Source: Rhodospirillaceae bacterium (lineage in GTDB: Bacteria; Pseudomonadota; Alphaproteobacteria; Rhodospirillales; UBA2165). From it: DNA of 64,000 bases. Both the position numbers and the translations under genes were made by a program. Of this stretch, positions 28,457 to 41,594 are shown piece by piece (within the stretch, counting starts at the first letter, position 1; every line of letters starts with the position of its first letter). The notes beneath the pieces are model-generated. The model saw nothing but the letters and a program-made list of their open reading frames with translations. It made no database searches and was not told the origin of the DNA. The stretch spans positions 1 through 64,000 of the forward strand of contig CANIGJ010000005.1 in NCBI GenBank assembly GCA_947467145.1, given 5' to 3'.

Positions 28457-29818
28457 TCAAACGCGGCAGGCGCGTTCGATTTCGCCGACGATATCGTCCA
28501 CGACGCGGCCGATCAACGCCGCATCGGAGCCTTCGGCCATGACGCGGATCAGGGGTTCGGTGCCCGATTTGCGGATCAGGATGCGGCCGTCCGCATTGAG
28601 CCGGGCCTCGCCGGCAGCGATGGCGCGGCGCACGGGTTCCAGTTCGAGCGGCTCGCCGCTGCTGAAGCGCACGCTTTTAAGGAGCTGCGGCATGGGTTCG
28701 AACAGGCGGCAGACCTCGCTCACCGGCTTACCCGTCGCAGCGATCAACGCCAGAACCTGCAGGCCCGCGATCAGGCCGTCGCCGGTCGTAGCGAAGTCCG
28801 ACATAATGATATGGCCCGATTGTTCGCCGCCCAGATTGCACGCCATATCGCGCATGCGTTCGACGACATAACGGTCGCCGACCTGGGTGCGGATCAAGGA
28901 CAAGCCGATGGAGCCGAGATATCGCTCGAAGCCGAGATTCGACATCACGGTGGCGACAACGTCGGGACGATGCAATTGCCCGTTCTTCGACCAGGCCTGC
29001 GCGATTGCCGCCATGATCTGATCACCGTCGACGAGTTGGCCGTATTGATCGCAGATGATGACGCGATCCGCATCGCCATCGAGCGCGATGCCGATGTCGG
29101 CGCCGTGCAGCACGACCTGTTCCTGCATGAAGGCGGGATCGGTGGAGCCGCAGCCGCGATTGATATTCACCCCATCCGGCTCGGTGCCGATCGGGATGAC
29201 CTCGGCGCCCAATTCCCACAACACGGTGGGGGCGACCTTGTAGGCAGCGCCATTGGCGCAATCGAGGACGATCTTGAGGCCGTCGAGGCGCACACCACGC
29301 GGGAACGTCTGCTTCACGAATTCGATGTAGCGGCCCTGCGCGTCGTCCAGGCGCTTGGCGCGGCCGAGATCGGGCGAGTTGGCGAGGCTCTCGGTCATAT
29401 CGGTGCCGAGGCGCGCCTCGATCTCCAGCTCGACCTCGTCGGATAGCTTATAGCCGTCCGGGCCGAACAGTTTGATGCCGTTGTCCTGATAGGGATTGTG
29501 CGAGGCCGAGATCATGACGCCGAGATCGGCGCGCAACGAGCGGGTCAGCATCGCAACCGCCGGGGTCGGCATCGGGCCGACGAGGATCGGATCCATGCCG
29601 GCGGCGACGAAACCGGCCGTCAGCGCCGGTTCGATCATGTAGCCCGACAGCCGCGTATCCTTGCCAATGACGACGCGGTGACGATGGCTGCCACGGGTAA
29701 AAATCAGCCCGGCGGCCATGCCGACACGCAGCGCGGTTTCCGCGGTCATGGGTTCGCGATTGGCAGTACCGCGAATGCCGTCAGTCCCGAAGAGCTTGCG
29801 TGTCGCGCTGTTTGCCAT
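28457..29818 (-). CDS. glmM: Phosphoglucosamine mutase
   Basis: It converts glucosamine-6-phosphate to glucosamine-1-phosphate for UDP-GlcNAc, peptidoglycan and LPS. The 453-residue protein has the phosphoserine loop [14 protein letters not shown] near residue 100, the metal-binding DGDADR, the sugar-binding GEQSGH, and the phosphate-binding [12 protein letters not shown] at the C-terminus. The N-terminal [10 protein letters not shown] distinguishes GlmM from other phosphohexomutases. It lies downstream of folP; ftsH-folP-glmM is a conserved bacterial order. Confidence 0.97.
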   Translation of the reverse strand: MANSATRKLFGTDGIRGTANREPMTAETALRVGMAAGLIFTRGSHRHRVVIGKDTRLSGYMIEPALTAGFVAAGMDPILVGPMPTPAVAMLTRSLRADLGVMISASHNPYQDNGIKLFGPDGYKLSDEVELEIEARLGTDMTESLANSPDLGRAKRLDDAQGRYIEFVKQTFPRGVRLDGLKIVLDCANGAAYKVAPTVLWELGAEVIPIGTEPDGVNINRGCGSTDPAFMQEQVVLHGADIGIALDGDADRVIICDQYGQLVDGDQIMAAIAQAWSKNGQLHRPDVVATVMSNLGFERYLGSIGLSLIRTQVGDRYVVERMRDMACNLGGEQSGHIIMSDFATTGDGLIAGLQVLALIAATGKPVSEVCRLFEPMPQLLKSVRFSSGEPLELEPVRRAIAAGEARLNADGRILIRKSGTEPLIRVMAEGSDAALIGRVVDDIVGEIERACRV

Positions 29819-29891
29819 ACCCGTGTCCCTACTGAGCCTATTATCTAGACCCTGTGTACCAACGCGTCACTTAACGAATTATTTCGTTAGG

Positions 29892-30712
29892 TTACGCCTT
29901 TTTCGTCGCAATTTTGGCAAGCATATCAAAGGTTTCCGCGACGTCGTGCACGCGCACGATGTTCGCACCGCGCGCCACTGCCTGTTTGGCCTTCGCCAGC
30001 GACTCGGCGAGCCGCTCTTTCGGCGGCTTCCCTTTGCCGAATTTACGCGACAGCCCGACCAGGATCGGACAGCCAAGCGCGGTGAAACGCTGCAGCCTCG
30101 CCAACAGACGTTCGTTGTCGTCGGCCAGTTTGCCGAAGCCGAAGCCGGGATCGATCGCCAAGCGCGTGCGCGCGATGCCCGCCGCTTCGCACGTTTTGAT
30201 GCGGCGTTCCAGATAGACGAAAACATCTTCGACAACGTCGGCGTAATGCGCATGATCGCGCATCGTCTGCGGCGTGCCGGGCATGTGCATCAGCACGATG
30301 TCAGCGCCACTGGCGGCCGCCACACCAAGCGATGCAGCATCGCCCGTCAGCGCCGACACGTCGTTGATGATCTTGGCCCCCGCCGCGACGGCGGCCGCCA
30401 TCACGGCGGCATGGCGCGTATCGATCGAAACGACGGCCCCGGCCCCGCTCAGCGCCGTCACCACCGGCAGGACGCGCCGGATTTCTTCGTCCGCACTCAC
30501 CGGCGACGCACCCGGCCGCGTCGATTCCCCACCGATATCGATGATGTCGGCGCCGTCCTTGATCTGTTGCAAGCCGCGCGCGATGGCGGCATCGGCCGCG
30601 AAGGTATCGCCGCCGTCGGAGAAGCTATCGGGGGTCGCGTTGACGATCCCCATAATAAGAGGGCGGTCCAGGGGAAGGCCCCCGAACCGCCCAATCTGTT
30701 TGAGCGTGGAGA

Positions 30713-30716
<4 letters not shown>
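29892..30716 (-). CDS. folP: Dihydropteroate synthase
   Basis: It condenses p-aminobenzoate with the pterin pyrophosphate in folate synthesis and is the sulfonamide target. The 274-residue TIM-barrel enzyme has [14 protein letters not shown] near residue 23, the [11 protein letters not shown] loop, and the late DPGFGFGK block. The start is TTG at 30716, which overlaps the ftsH stop as TTGA; no closer ATG gives a complete N-terminus. Tight overlap implies translational coupling with ftsH. Confidence 0.96.
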
Positions 30717-32656
<1,940 letters not shown>

Positions 32657-32764
32657 GGGACCAGATCCTTCCAACATGAGCCGCAGCGCCACCCATAGCT
32701 ATTCGTAGGGGGCGAATCGCAGACGGCGAGACCCAGTAGCCTAAGCCCGGCTACCCATCTAATC

Positions 32765-32792
32765 AAATAGTCCGAGAAACGCGAGTGACAAG
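32765..32792 (-). promoter_or_regulatory. Candidate sigma32 (RpoH)-type promoter of ftsH
   Basis: On the minus strand CTTG (32792-32789, inside CTTGTCAC) and ACTATTT (32771-32765) resemble the alphaproteobacterial RpoH elements CTTG and CYTATNT with a 17-base gap. A sigma70 reading (TTGTCA, TATTTG) overlaps it. FtsH is heat-shock regulated in related bacteria, which supports but does not prove the call. Confidence 0.35.
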
Positions 32793-32875
32793 GCACGCCC
32801 CGGCCACACGGCGACTATTCTTGTACCCTATTGCAAACGACCCGGAAACTCCCGGTTTTTCTATGGAAATACCCC

Positions 32876-33781
32876 CTAAGCCGAGCGTCCGGTTTCACGC
32901 GAGAACCGGACCTCGCCCTTACGGATCCCGATCCGGCAACCGCCGAGCGTGAAAGCCGCGCCGCCGCCGCCCGTCAGGCGTTCCCGAGCGCGCGCCAAAC
33001 GATCGCCGCGCGGCGCCAGCGGGCGGCGGCCGACCTCGGCCAGGATGTCGCGCAGCAGGCGCGCCGCGATGGCATCCGGCAGGGCGGCGTAGAGGGCGAG
33101 CGGCACCGTCACCGTGCCGTCGGCCAGGCGCACGACTGCCACGCCCAGCACCCGGCGCGTCGCCGTCTGCATCAGCGCATCCAAACGGGCGAATGACTGA
33201 GCGATCGCGGCAAGATGCGCGGCCCCCGCGCCCTGGTCCGCCAATAGCCCATTGAGGCGGCGATAGCCGGTCCGCGCGAATTTCGCGGCACTATTCGACG
33301 GATCCTCGACCCAGTCCTGCCCGGCGGTCCGCACCGTCGCCAACAAGCGCGCCTTGGGGATGCTCAATAAGGGGCGGCAGAGGCGCATGCCGTGGCGCAC
33401 GGCCACGCTGCGCATTCCGGCCAGCCCGGTGATACCGCTGCCACGCGCGAGGCGCATGAGAATGGTTTCGGCCTGATCGTCCAGGTGATGCGCGACCAGG
33501 ACATGACCGATCGCATGACGCTCCGCCCACGCGGCGATCAAACGATACCGCGCGGCGCGCGCCGCTTCCTGAATGCCGTTCGTCGGTTTGTCGCCCGTCC
33601 AGGCGAGAACATCGTGGGCGATCCCGCGCGCCGCCAGCCAGGCGCCGACTTGCGCCGCTTCGGTCCCCGAATCCGCACGTAGGCGATGATCGACCGTGAC
33701 AGTGCGTAAGGATCGGCCCGTGGAGTGCGTCCAGGCCTGCGCCAGCAGCGCCAGCGCCATGCTGTCGGCCCCACCCGACAC
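32876..33781 (-). CDS. tilS: tRNA(Ile)-lysidine synthase, N-terminus upstream of any canonical start
   Basis: It modifies the wobble C of the AUA-reading tRNA(Ile) to lysidine. The PP-loop SGGADSMA is present, but the only GTG in the frame (33781) lies immediately before it, which would remove the strand VAVAV that normally precedes the motif. The frame continues upstream to a TGA at 33962-33964 and encodes family-like residues (PLTVGEFAGLIATQ, GAPVAVAV), with no ATG, GTG or TTG. Other family features are DHRLRADS and the HHLDDQAET block. The C-terminal domain is short. It overlaps or abuts the cpoB end, in the usual tol-pal to ftsH gene order. Confidence 0.85.
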   Translation of the reverse strand: MSGGADSMALALLAQAWTHSTGRSLRTVTVDHRLRADSGTEAAQVGAWLAARGIAHDVLAWTGDKPTNGIQEAARAARYRLIAAWAERHAIGHVLVAHHLDDQAETILMRLARGSGITGLAGMRSVAVRHGMRLCRPLLSIPKARLLATVRTAGQDWVEDPSNSAAKFARTGYRRLNGLLADQGAGAAHLAAIAQSFARLDALMQTATRRVLGVAVVRLADGTVTVPLALYAALPDAIAARLLRDILAEVGRRPLAPRGDRLARARERLTGGGGAAFTLGGCRIGIRKGEVRFSRETGRSA

Positions 33782-33887
33782 GGCGACGGCGACGGGCGCG
33801 CCCCGTGGGATCGGGCACTGCGTCGCGATCAGGCCGGCGAATTCACCGACCGTTAGCGGCGCAGCTTCCGCGGCACCGTCAAACGGG

Positions 33888-34853
33888 CTAGGCGCATCCG
33901 GCGCGCTTGCGCTCGTTGGGCAGATTTTTGAATTCTTTCGCAGGGCCGGGGAAGTCCTTCGTCAGTTTGTCGAAGGTCGCGCAGGCCTCTTTCTTCTTGT
34001 CGAGAGACGTGAGCGACATGCCGAGCTTCAACAGGGTATCGGGCGCCTTCTGGCCCTTCTGATCCTTCTGGTACCCGTCCAGGAATATGCTCGCCGCGGT
34101 CTGGTAGTCCTTGTTGACGAAGTAGCTTTGGCCTTGCCAGTAGCGCGCGGCTGACGCCAACGGACCGGTCGGATTCTTGTCGAGGAAATCCTTGAAGGCT
34201 TGCGCCGCGTTATTGTAGTCGCCCTCGCTGCGCGCCGACGACAACAGATTATAGGCATAGTCGTATTGCTGCTGCGGCGAGCCGGCGGGCAGCGACGCGC
34301 GTTGCGGCGGCGCACCGGCACCTTTCGGCGCCGACAGGTCACGCTGATTCAGAGTACCCATATTGGCGGGGGCGGAACCGCGCGTCGGCGAATCTTCCTG
34401 CGCCGAGAGCGCAGCCGAAGCGCCGGCGCTGCCGCCGCGCCCTTCGAGATCCTTGAAGCGCATGTCGTTGTCCTTGCCCAGGCGTTCGATCTGCGCGGTC
34501 AGTTCGCTGTTGGAATGCATCAGGGTTTCGATCGTGCCGGTCATCTGCGTGACCTGGCTTTCCAAATCGCCGATACGCTGCTCAAGACGCTGAGCATAAT
34601 CGCCGGACGGCACCGATCCGCCACCCGACGGCGCCACCGCGCCACCCTTGGGAGCCCCCCCGCTATAGACCTGGCGGCTCATCGATTGGATATCACGCTC
34701 CAGCCGGTCAATGCGGTTGATCAGCGATTGTGTATCCTGTGCGGCGGCCGGCGCCGACCAGCCGGCGCCCAGCGCCAGGAACAGGCTCGCGGCGAATAAG
34801 CCGAGGGAAATCGTTTTGGGCGCGCTGCGGCGCGCCGCGATCATTCTGACCAT
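33888..34853 (-). CDS. cpoB: Tol-Pal system protein CpoB (YbgF)
   Basis: A periplasmic protein of 321 residues that links the Tol-Pal machine with peptidoglycan synthesis. It has a signal peptide (residues 1-39, ending AAAQ), a coiled-coil of about 45 residues beginning LINRIDRLERDIQS, a Ser/Gly/Pro linker, a second coiled coil, and C-terminal TPR-like repeats (YDYAYNLLSSA and FLDKNP). GAAGGA lies 6 bases before ATG 34853; an upstream extension lacks signal-peptide character. It is the last tol-pal gene before tilS, as in most alphaproteobacteria. Confidence 0.93.
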   Translation of the reverse strand: MVRMIAARRSAPKTISLGLFAASLFLALGAGWSAPAAAQDTQSLINRIDRLERDIQSMSRQVYSGGAPKGGAVAPSGGGSVPSGDYAQRLEQRIGDLESQVTQMTGTIETLMHSNSELTAQIERLGKDNDMRFKDLEGRGGSAGASAALSAQEDSPTRGSAPANMGTLNQRDLSAPKGAGAPPQRASLPAGSPQQQYDYAYNLLSSARSEGDYNNAAQAFKDFLDKNPTGPLASAARYWQGQSYFVNKDYQTAASIFLDGYQKDQKGQKAPDTLLKLGMSLTSLDKKKEACATFDKLTKDFPGPAKEFKNLPNERKRAGCA

Positions 34854-35001
34854 CAGGCGTCCTTCGTCGAAATTGCGGGGCGGATGAGATGAATAGGCCA
34901 TGTGAGGCACATCGTAGCTTGTCGGATTCATGAGTAGGTCTTAGACCCGATTCCCGACCAAAGTCTTAAAAAGCTAACGTAAAATCTGCCGATTCATCGT
35001 G

Positions 35002-35046
35002 TCAAAAACAAGGCGCCCGCGCCTCCCTTTCGGGAAGCGCGGGCGC
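35002..35046 (-). terminator. Intrinsic terminator after pal
   Basis: On the minus strand the stem GCGCCCGCGC (35046-35037) pairs with GCGCGGGCGC (35022-35013); inside it a smaller stem CCC/GGG closes a short loop. TTGTTTTTG follows. It lies between pal and cpoB and should reduce, not necessarily stop, read-through. Confidence 0.85.
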
Positions 35047-35081
35047 TGTTAGATCGCTTGCTCTAACCTAGAGAGCGGCTA

Positions 35082-35591
35082 TTAGGAGCCGGCGCCCGAG
35101 GTGATGACAGTGACCGCGCGGCGGTTCTGCGCCCACGAAGCTTCGTCATGGCCGAGAGCAACCGGGCGTTCCTTGCCGAGCGGCAGGGTTTTCACGCGGT
35201 TGGCGGCAATGCCGTTCGCAACGAGGAAGTCTTTCGCCGAATTGGCGCGCTTTTCGGAGAGCGCCAAGTTGTATTCACGCGTGCCGCGTTCGTCGGCATG
35301 CCCTTCAACGGTGACCATCACGGCCGGATAACGCTTCAACCATGCCGCCTGCTTCTCGAGCTGGGCGCGCTGGTCGTTGCGAACACTGAATTTGTCGGTA
35401 TCGAAGAAGATACGATCGCCGACATTAACGATAAAATCGCGATCCGAACCCGGCGCGATCTGGGTACCAGAGGTGTTGCCACCCGTGTTGCCACCGGTGC
35501 TACCGGCGTTACCCGAATCGGACGGAGTCGACGAGCACGCCGACAACAAGAGCAAACTCGCGACCACATAAGTTAGACTTTTAAAGCTCAT
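35082..35591 (-). CDS. pal: Peptidoglycan-associated lipoprotein Pal
   Basis: Outer-membrane lipoprotein of 169 residues that binds peptidoglycan and TolB. The signal peptide ends in the lipobox LLSAC near residue 19; a Gly/Asn/Thr-rich linker follows, then an OmpA-like domain with VTVEGHADERGTREYNLALS and RAVTVITSG. The Asp/Arg pair that binds diaminopimelate (in ERGTREYN) is intact. AGGGGA 7 bases upstream supports ATG 35591 over an upstream in-frame start. Confidence 0.96.
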   Translation of the reverse strand: MSFKSLTYVVASLLLLSACSSTPSDSGNAGSTGGNTGGNTSGTQIAPGSDRDFIVNVGDRIFFDTDKFSVRNDQRAQLEKQAAWLKRYPAVMVTVEGHADERGTREYNLALSEKRANSAKDFLVANGIAANRVKTLPLGKERPVALGHDEASWAQNRRAVTVITSGAGS

Positions 35592-35747
35592 TTTATTTCC
35601 CCTGAACGGAAACACTTTGGACGTCATAGCTAGATCGAGATCGCTTGCTGTATTTACCGGAATACTGGAAACCTAGGCCGATGCGATGGTTCGATAAACA
35701 ACTTCTACATGCCGTAAAGCATTGAAGCGCAATATAAAGCGGAATTT

Positions 35748-37094
35748 CTAAGGAATCAAGGGGGACCAAGCAGGATCTGACGCCTCTGAGGGCGTCAATA
35801 TTTCACGTTCATTCTGCCCGGTCAGGTCAATCGTGTAAAGCTTGGTCGTTTTGCCCCTGGGCAGGAGCCGTTCGCGATAAAACGCCAAAACACGTCCATT
35901 GGGCGCCCAGGTGGGCGATTCGACCAGGAAGCCATCGGCCAGCAGGCGTTCGCCCTTCCCGTCCGTCCCCATGATGCCGATTTGGAAGCCGCCGCCGATC
36001 TTGGTGAAGGCGATGGTATCACCACGCGGCGACCACACCGGGGTCGCATAACGCCCGGTCCCGAAGCTGATGCGGCGCGCCTGCGCACCGTTCAATTCGC
36101 CCGATGCATCCATAACATAAAGCTGCTGCGTGCCGCCGCGATCGGATTCGAACACGATCTTGGAACCGTCCGGCGAATAATATGGCGCCGTGTCGATGCC
36201 GCTATTGTTGGTCAATTGCGTCACCGCGCGCGTGCGCAGATCCATCGTCCAGATATCGGTGTTGCCGTTGCGCGCCATGCTCATGATGACCTTGTTGCCA
36301 TCGGGAGAAAAACGCGGCGCGAAGGTCATGCCCGGGAAATCGCCCAACACTTCCTGACGACCGGTTTCGATGTTGTAGATATAAACGCGCGGCAGGTTGC
36401 CGTAGTAAGACATGTACGTGATTTCCTGACGCGACGGCGAGAAGCGCGGCGTCAGCACGAGGTCCTTACCGTCGGTGAGGAAATGATGGTTCTCGCCATC
36501 CTGATCCATGATCGCCAGGCGCTTGATCTTGCGCTGATCCGGCCCCGATTCGGAGATGTAGACGATGCGAGTGTCGAAATAACCTTCTTCACCAGTGATG
36601 CGCTTGTAGATCGCATCGGCAATGATGTGCGAAATGCGGCGCCAGTTGGAACGCACGGTCGTATAGACTTGGCCCGTCATCTGCTGTTCGCCGAACACGT
36701 CCCACAGGCGCAACTCGACGCGCAGGCGATCGCCGCCTTCGGCCGTCACGCGCCCTTGCGCCAAAGCCTGCGCCTTGAGAACACGCCAGTTGTTGAATTG
36801 CGGCGGCTGATCGATCGATTTCTCGACCGACACGAATGCCTTGGGATCGATCGGCTTGAACAGGCCGGAGCGTTCCAGATCGGCTGCGATGACGCGCGCG
36901 ATGTTGCGGCCCAGCCCTTCGTCCTGCCCGGTGCCCAGGAAATCGGTGATGGCGATCGGCAGCGGTTGCGCGCTGCCCTTGGTGACGTCGACCCGGACCT
37001 CGGCCAACGCCGCAGGGATCGTCGCAAGCACACAGAGCGCGGCAACAAAGTACGCCGAAATCGATCGAATGAACTGGAGCCGTTGTCGAAGCAT
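35748..37094 (-). CDS. tolB: Tol-Pal translocation protein TolB
   Basis: A periplasmic protein of about 448 residues with a cleavable signal peptide (ending ALAEVRVD), an N-terminal alpha/beta domain, and a six-bladed beta-propeller built of repeats such as [20 protein letters not shown] and [16 protein letters not shown]. It shuttles between Pal and the inner-membrane TolQRA complex. ATG 37094 with AGGCGG upstream is preferred over GTG 37100. It is separated from tolA by about 280 bases, an unusually long gap for this operon, and from pal by about 155 bases. Confidence 0.97.
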   Translation of the reverse strand: MLRQRLQFIRSISAYFVAALCVLATIPAALAEVRVDVTKGSAQPLPIAITDFLGTGQDEGLGRNIARVIAADLERSGLFKPIDPKAFVSVEKSIDQPPQFNNWRVLKAQALAQGRVTAEGGDRLRVELRLWDVFGEQQMTGQVYTTVRSNWRRISHIIADAIYKRITGEEGYFDTRIVYISESGPDQRKIKRLAIMDQDGENHHFLTDGKDLVLTPRFSPSRQEITYMSYYGNLPRVYIYNIETGRQEVLGDFPGMTFAPRFSPDGNKVIMSMARNGNTDIWTMDLRTRAVTQLTNNSGIDTAPYYSPDGSKIVFESDRGGTQQLYVMDASGELNGAQARRISFGTGRYATPVWSPRGDTIAFTKIGGGFQIGIMGTDGKGERLLADGFLVESPTWAPNGRVLAFYRERLLPRGKTTKLYTIDLTGQNEREILTPSEASDPAWSPLIP

Positions 37095-37378
37095 TGTCAC
37101 CGCCTAGTAATCGTTCCGGCCAGATGAGCGCCCCCGCGAATGCGGAAACGATGGATCGCCATCCAATATTGGGACCGCAATTTTGCCAATTTCATGGCAC
37201 GGTCCTGCCGTCGACATCCTTTTCCCGATTCGGGTTATCGTTTGGTAAAGAAATTCGCGGATGCGACCAGCATGAATTTTGGGCTCCCGGCGATATCCGG
37301 CCGGAAACGCCCGGACACCGTCACGGCACGTAACACCGCAGCAAAGCCCATAGTTCCCCACGAATCATTCGGCAGTCC

Positions 37379-38275
37379 TTACAACATCGTGCTGGGATCG
37401 AACCGGATCACCGCATCGCGCCACTTGTCGTAGGGGATTTTGGTCAATTCGGTGTACGGGCTGCAGACGCGCACGGCGCGCATGGCGCTTTCAGCCGCCA
37501 CCTTCCAGGGCTCCGACTTGCCGAAGGTACTGTCCTCCAACTTGACGTTGGTGACCGAGCCATCGGACGCCAGCGCCACGCGGACATTGACCACCAGTTC
37601 CTTGGCATTGATGGCGCCGGCCTGGACGTTCCAACAGCGCAGCATCGCGCGGCGGAAGACGTTGTTGATGTAATCCTGCTCGTTCATGGTGAGCTGTTGC
37701 GTCGGATCGCCCGGGCTCTTGCGGTTCGCCGGGATCGCATCCTTCATAATGTCTTCGAAGCTCTGCTGCGGCGCGGACTTCTTCGCCTCGGCCTTAGGCT
37801 CGGCCTTCTGCGGCAGCGCCTTGGCGAGGTTCTTCAGGATCGAATCAAAATCTTCCGGCGCCTTCGGCTTCTTCGTCGGCTTGGTGTTGTTCAGCTCGGC
37901 CGGCGCTTGCGGCTTGGGTTCCGGCTTCGGCTCGGGCTTCACCTCGGGCGTGGGTGCAGGCTTCGGCTCCGGCGGCGGTGCGACGGCCTGCGGCTGGGGC
38001 GGCGGCGGTTCGGATTTAGCGGGCGGCGGCGTGTCGACCGGCTTCGGCGGCGGCTCGGGCTTGGGCGGCTCGGGCTTCGGATCGTCGCGCTGCGGCGCGA
38101 TTTCCTTCGGCCGCGTCGGCGTGTTGGTCACGGTCGATAAGGTCACCAACTCGACATCGATGACCGGCGGCTGGTCTTCGGGCGGCGGCGGCTTCATGAG
38201 CGTAGGCAAGCCGAACGTCGCCAAAAGAATGACGCCGACATGCAGACCGAACGATGCCGTAATACTGGAACGCAT
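37379..38275 (-). CDS. tolA: Cell envelope integrity protein TolA
   Basis: A 298-residue inner-membrane protein with one N-terminal membrane segment (LHVGVILLATFGLPTLM), a long Pro/Glu/Lys-rich periplasmic stalk (residues about 40-160, with repeated PEPKPEPK units), and a C-terminal TonB/TolA-like domain (about 185-298, containing LRCWNVQAGA). It couples the TolQR motor to TolB and Pal across the envelope. The domain order and operon position make this TolA rather than TonB. Confidence 0.92.
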   Translation of the reverse strand: MRSSITASFGLHVGVILLATFGLPTLMKPPPPEDQPPVIDVELVTLSTVTNTPTRPKEIAPQRDDPKPEPPKPEPPPKPVDTPPPAKSEPPPPQPQAVAPPPEPKPAPTPEVKPEPKPEPKPQAPAELNNTKPTKKPKAPEDFDSILKNLAKALPQKAEPKAEAKKSAPQQSFEDIMKDAIPANRKSPGDPTQQLTMNEQDYINNVFRRAMLRCWNVQAGAINAKELVVNVRVALASDGSVTNVKLEDSTFGKSEPWKVAAESAMRAVRVCSPYTELTKIPYDKWRDAVIRFDPSTML

Positions 38276-38278
38276 GAG

Positions 38279-38752
38279 CTACTTCTTCTTCGCGCGGCCT
38301 TTCGCCGCATTTTCCTGCGGTGCCGCCGTGATCAGCGCGACCTTGTTGAACCCGCCGGCATTGATGGTCCCCATGACTTCCATCACCCGGCCGTAATCGA
38401 CCGACTTATCGCCGCGCACGAAAATGCGCAGGTCCGGATTGGTGCCGGCGATGGCGCGCAAGCGCGGCACCAGCACGGCCAGTTCGACCTCGGCATCCTG
38501 CAGATAGACCTTGCCTTCCGCGTTGACCGACACCGTCATCGGCTCTTCGGGATCCTTGATCGCATTCGCCTGGGTCTGCGGAAGGTCCACCGGCACGCCG
38601 GTCGTCAGCAGCGGCGCGGTGATCATGAAAATCACCAGCAGCACCAGCATGACGTCGACCATCGGCGTGACGTTGATCTCGCTGACCGGACGCGCGCGCC
38701 CGCGCCGGCCGCGCTTGCCGCCCCGTTCTTCGACCTGTGCGCCCATCGACAT
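38279..38752 (-). CDS. tolR: Biopolymer transport protein TolR (ExbD family)
   Basis: A 157-residue inner-membrane protein. After a basic N-terminus comes [20 protein letters not shown], the ExbD/TolR membrane segment with its essential Asp, then a periplasmic domain with [20 protein letters not shown]. With TolQ it forms the proton-driven stator that energises TolA. It starts 2 bases after tolQ and ends 3 bases before tolA, so the genes are translationally linked. Confidence 0.96.
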   Translation of the reverse strand: MSMGAQVEERGGKRGRRGRARPVSEINVTPMVDVMLVLLVIFMITAPLLTTGVPVDLPQTQANAIKDPEEPMTVSVNAEGKVYLQDAEVELAVLVPRLRAIAGTNPDLRIFVRGDKSVDYGRVMEVMGTINAGGFNKVALITAAPQENAAKGRAKKK

Positions 38753-38754
38753 GG

Positions 38755-39462
<708 letters not shown>

Positions 39463-39465
39463 TAC

Positions 39466-39912
39466 TCAATCCTCTTTCGTTGTTTCGGTCATGGACTGCA
39501 GCACCGCGCGTACCTCCTGGGGTACCCGGGTCGCCCGACCGTCGCCATGCATGCAAACAAGCGTGATTTGCATGACCACAAGGTTAACGCCGTCCTTCAC
39601 CACAGTCTGGCGGAGCACGAAAGATGCCCCACCGATCTTCTCCACCACGGTTTGCACCGCAATCAGGTCGCCCAACCGGGCCGGGCGCTGATAGTCCGCA
39701 TTGCACACCCGCACCGCGAACACCACGTCCTCTTCGTCGCGCAGGCGTATCTGATCGATACCGGCCGCGAACAAAATCTCGGTGCGCGCCCGCTCGGCGA
39801 ACTTCAGATAATTCGCGTAATAGACGACCCCGGCCGCGTCGGTGTCTTCGTAGTACACGCGCAACGGCCACGTATGAACCGCCCCAATTGTGGCAGCCCG
39901 ATGGTCATCCAT
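39466..39912 (-). CDS. ybgC: Tol-Pal associated acyl-CoA thioesterase YbgC
   Basis: A 148-residue hot-dog-fold thioesterase. The catalytic Asp lies in [20 protein letters not shown] near residues 18-35, the family fingerprint, and [13 protein letters not shown] follows. It is thought to act on acyl-CoA or acyl-ACP in the phospholipid pathway. The start could be ATG 39912 or 39921; both overlap the end of ruvB. It always rides at the head of tolQRAB in proteobacteria. Confidence 0.94.
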   Translation of the reverse strand: MDDHRAATIGAVHTWPLRVYYEDTDAAGVVYYANYLKFAERARTEILFAAGIDQIRLRDEEDVVFAVRVCNADYQRPARLGDLIAVQTVVEKIGGASFVLRQTVVKDGVNLVVMQITLVCMHGDGRATRVPQEVRAVLQSMTETTKED

Positions 39913-40960
39913 CGCGCGCATCCGGACTGGGTTCGACCGCAGCCAACAGTTCGAGCTGACGGATATTGGTCGGCGCCGCCAACCCCAAATGACGATAGGC
40001 CCCTTCCGCCAGCACACGGCCGCGCGAGGTGCGCATCAGCAGGCCCTGGCGGATCAGGTAGGGTTCGATCACCTCTTCAATGGTGTCGCGTTCTTCGGAC
40101 AGCGCAGCGGCGAGCGTTTCAACGCCCACCGGGCCGCCGGCATAATTCTTGGCGATGCAGCCGAGGAAGCGGCGATCCAACGCATCAAGACCCATCTGGT
40201 CGACATCGAGACGCGACAAGGCCGCATCGGCAACCTTTTCATCGACGATCTTGTGCCCATCGACGGCGGCGAAATCGCGCACGCGGCGCAAGAGCCGTCC
40301 AGCGACGCGCGGTGTGCCGCGCGAACGACGCGCGATTTCCAGCGCACCGTTGGCGGTGATGCCGAGATCGAGGAGGCGCGCATTGCGATCGACGATCGTC
40401 GTCAATTCGCCGACGTCATAGAAGCTCATATGCAGCAGGATGCCGAAGCGATCGCGCAGCGGCGTCGTCAGCAGACCGGACCGCGTGGTGGCACCTACCA
40501 ACGTGAACGGCGGCAGATCGATCTTCACCGAGCGCGCGGCCGGCCCCTCGCCGATCATCAGATCGAGCTGACGGTCTTCCATCGCGGGATACAGAATTTC
40601 TTCGACCAGCGGGCTGAGGCGATGGATCTCGTCGATGAACAGGACGTCGTTGGCCTGCAAGTTAGTGAGGATGGCGGCAAGGTCGCCGGCCTTGGCGATC
40701 ACCGGGCCCGAGGTCGAACGAAATCCCACGCCCAATTCGCGCGCGACGATCTGCGCCAGGGTCGTCTTGCCCAGGCCGGGCGGGCCGGACAACAAAACGT
40801 GATCCATCGCTTCGCCACGCAGCTTTGCGGCCTGAACCGAGACGCGGAGATTCTCGCGCACCTTGGTCTGGCCGATGAATTCGCCCAGCACCTGTGGGCG
40901 GAGCGATGCTTCGAGATCGTCGCCCGCAATCTGGGCTGTGGCGGTGGCGCGCTCAGACAC
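39905..40960 (-). CDS. ruvB: Holliday junction helicase subunit RuvB
   Basis: A 351-residue AAA+ motor that drives branch migration with RuvA. Walker [13 protein letters not shown] near residue 65, Walker [15 protein letters not shown], sensor motifs [19 protein letters not shown], and the C-terminal winged helix ([17 protein letters not shown]) are all present. The start is GTG 40960, overlapping the ruvA stop. It follows the ruvC-ruvA-ruvB order and overlaps ybgC at its own end. Confidence 0.97.
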   Translation of the reverse strand: MSERATATAQIAGDDLEASLRPQVLGEFIGQTKVRENLRVSVQAAKLRGEAMDHVLLSGPPGLGKTTLAQIVARELGVGFRSTSGPVIAKAGDLAAILTNLQANDVLFIDEIHRLSPLVEEILYPAMEDRQLDLMIGEGPAARSVKIDLPPFTLVGATTRSGLLTTPLRDRFGILLHMSFYDVGELTTIVDRNARLLDLGITANGALEIARRSRGTPRVAGRLLRRVRDFAAVDGHKIVDEKVADAALSRLDVDQMGLDALDRRFLGCIAKNYAGGPVGVETLAAALSEERDTIEEVIEPYLIRQGLLMRTSRGRVLAEGAYRHLGLAAPTNIRQLELLAAVEPSPDARDG

Positions 40961-41594
40961 GAGCCCCTCCCGCCAACGCCGCCAAGCCTTCGCGGATCAA
41001 CACTTCGACCGTCGCCTCTTCGCCGCGCGCTTTCGCCGCGCGCACGACCGCCGAATAGGCCTCTGTCCGTCCATAACCGAGATTGACCAGCGCGGACACC
41101 GCATCGGCCGTCGCACCTGACGCGTCACCCGCCACCGGCGCTGCATCGCCAGCCGACGATTTCAGCGCCTGCGTGGTGATCGGCATCGCCAACGTCACGA
41201 CCTTGTCTTTCAATTCGGTCAACAGGCGCGCTGCAAGCTTAGGCCCGACACCGGGCGCTTTGTTAAGTGCTGCGCGATCGCCCGCGGCAATCGCCTGGGC
41301 CAGCATGTCGGCAGATAGAGTCGACAGAATGGCGAGCGCCAGTTTCGCGCCGACGCCCTGCACCGTCGTCAGCAGACGGAATGCGCTACGCTCGGCTTCG
41401 TCGATGAAGCCGTACAGATGGATATGGTCTTCGCGCACATGCGTTTCGATGGAAAGACTGACCGTGCCTTGCGCGCCGCTCACGGCACCGCTGGTGCGGC
41501 TGGAACAGAAGACAAGGTAACCAACGCCGTTCACATCGAGGACGAGCCCGTCCTGTGAAACGGAATCGATCCGTCCCGTCAGCTTCGCAATCAA
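40953..41594 (-). CDS. ruvA: Holliday junction DNA helicase subunit RuvA
   Basis: A 213-residue protein that binds four-way junctions and recruits RuvB. It begins [11 protein letters not shown] after a TTG start at 41594, which overlaps the ruvC stop as TTGA. The helix-hairpin-helix motifs ([20 protein letters not shown] and [20 protein letters not shown]) are complete, and the RuvB-binding C-terminal domain ([16 protein letters not shown]) is present. A long in-frame extension upstream lies antisense-free inside ruvC and has no RuvA character. Confidence 0.95.
   Translation of the reverse strand: MIAKLTGRIDSVSQDGLVLDVNGVGYLVFCSSRTSGAVSGAQGTVSLSIETHVREDHIHLYGFIDEAERSAFRLLTTVQGVGAKLALAILSTLSADMLAQAIAAGDRAALNKAPGVGPKLAARLLTELKDKVVTLAMPITTQALKSSAGDAAPVAGDASGATADAVSALVNLGYGRTEAYSAVVRAAKARGEEATVEVLIREGLAALAGGARV

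Noticed and set aside
37101..37378. Short reading frames between tolA and tolB
   Set aside because: No start context, no conserved residues and atypical composition; the region is better seen as regulatory.
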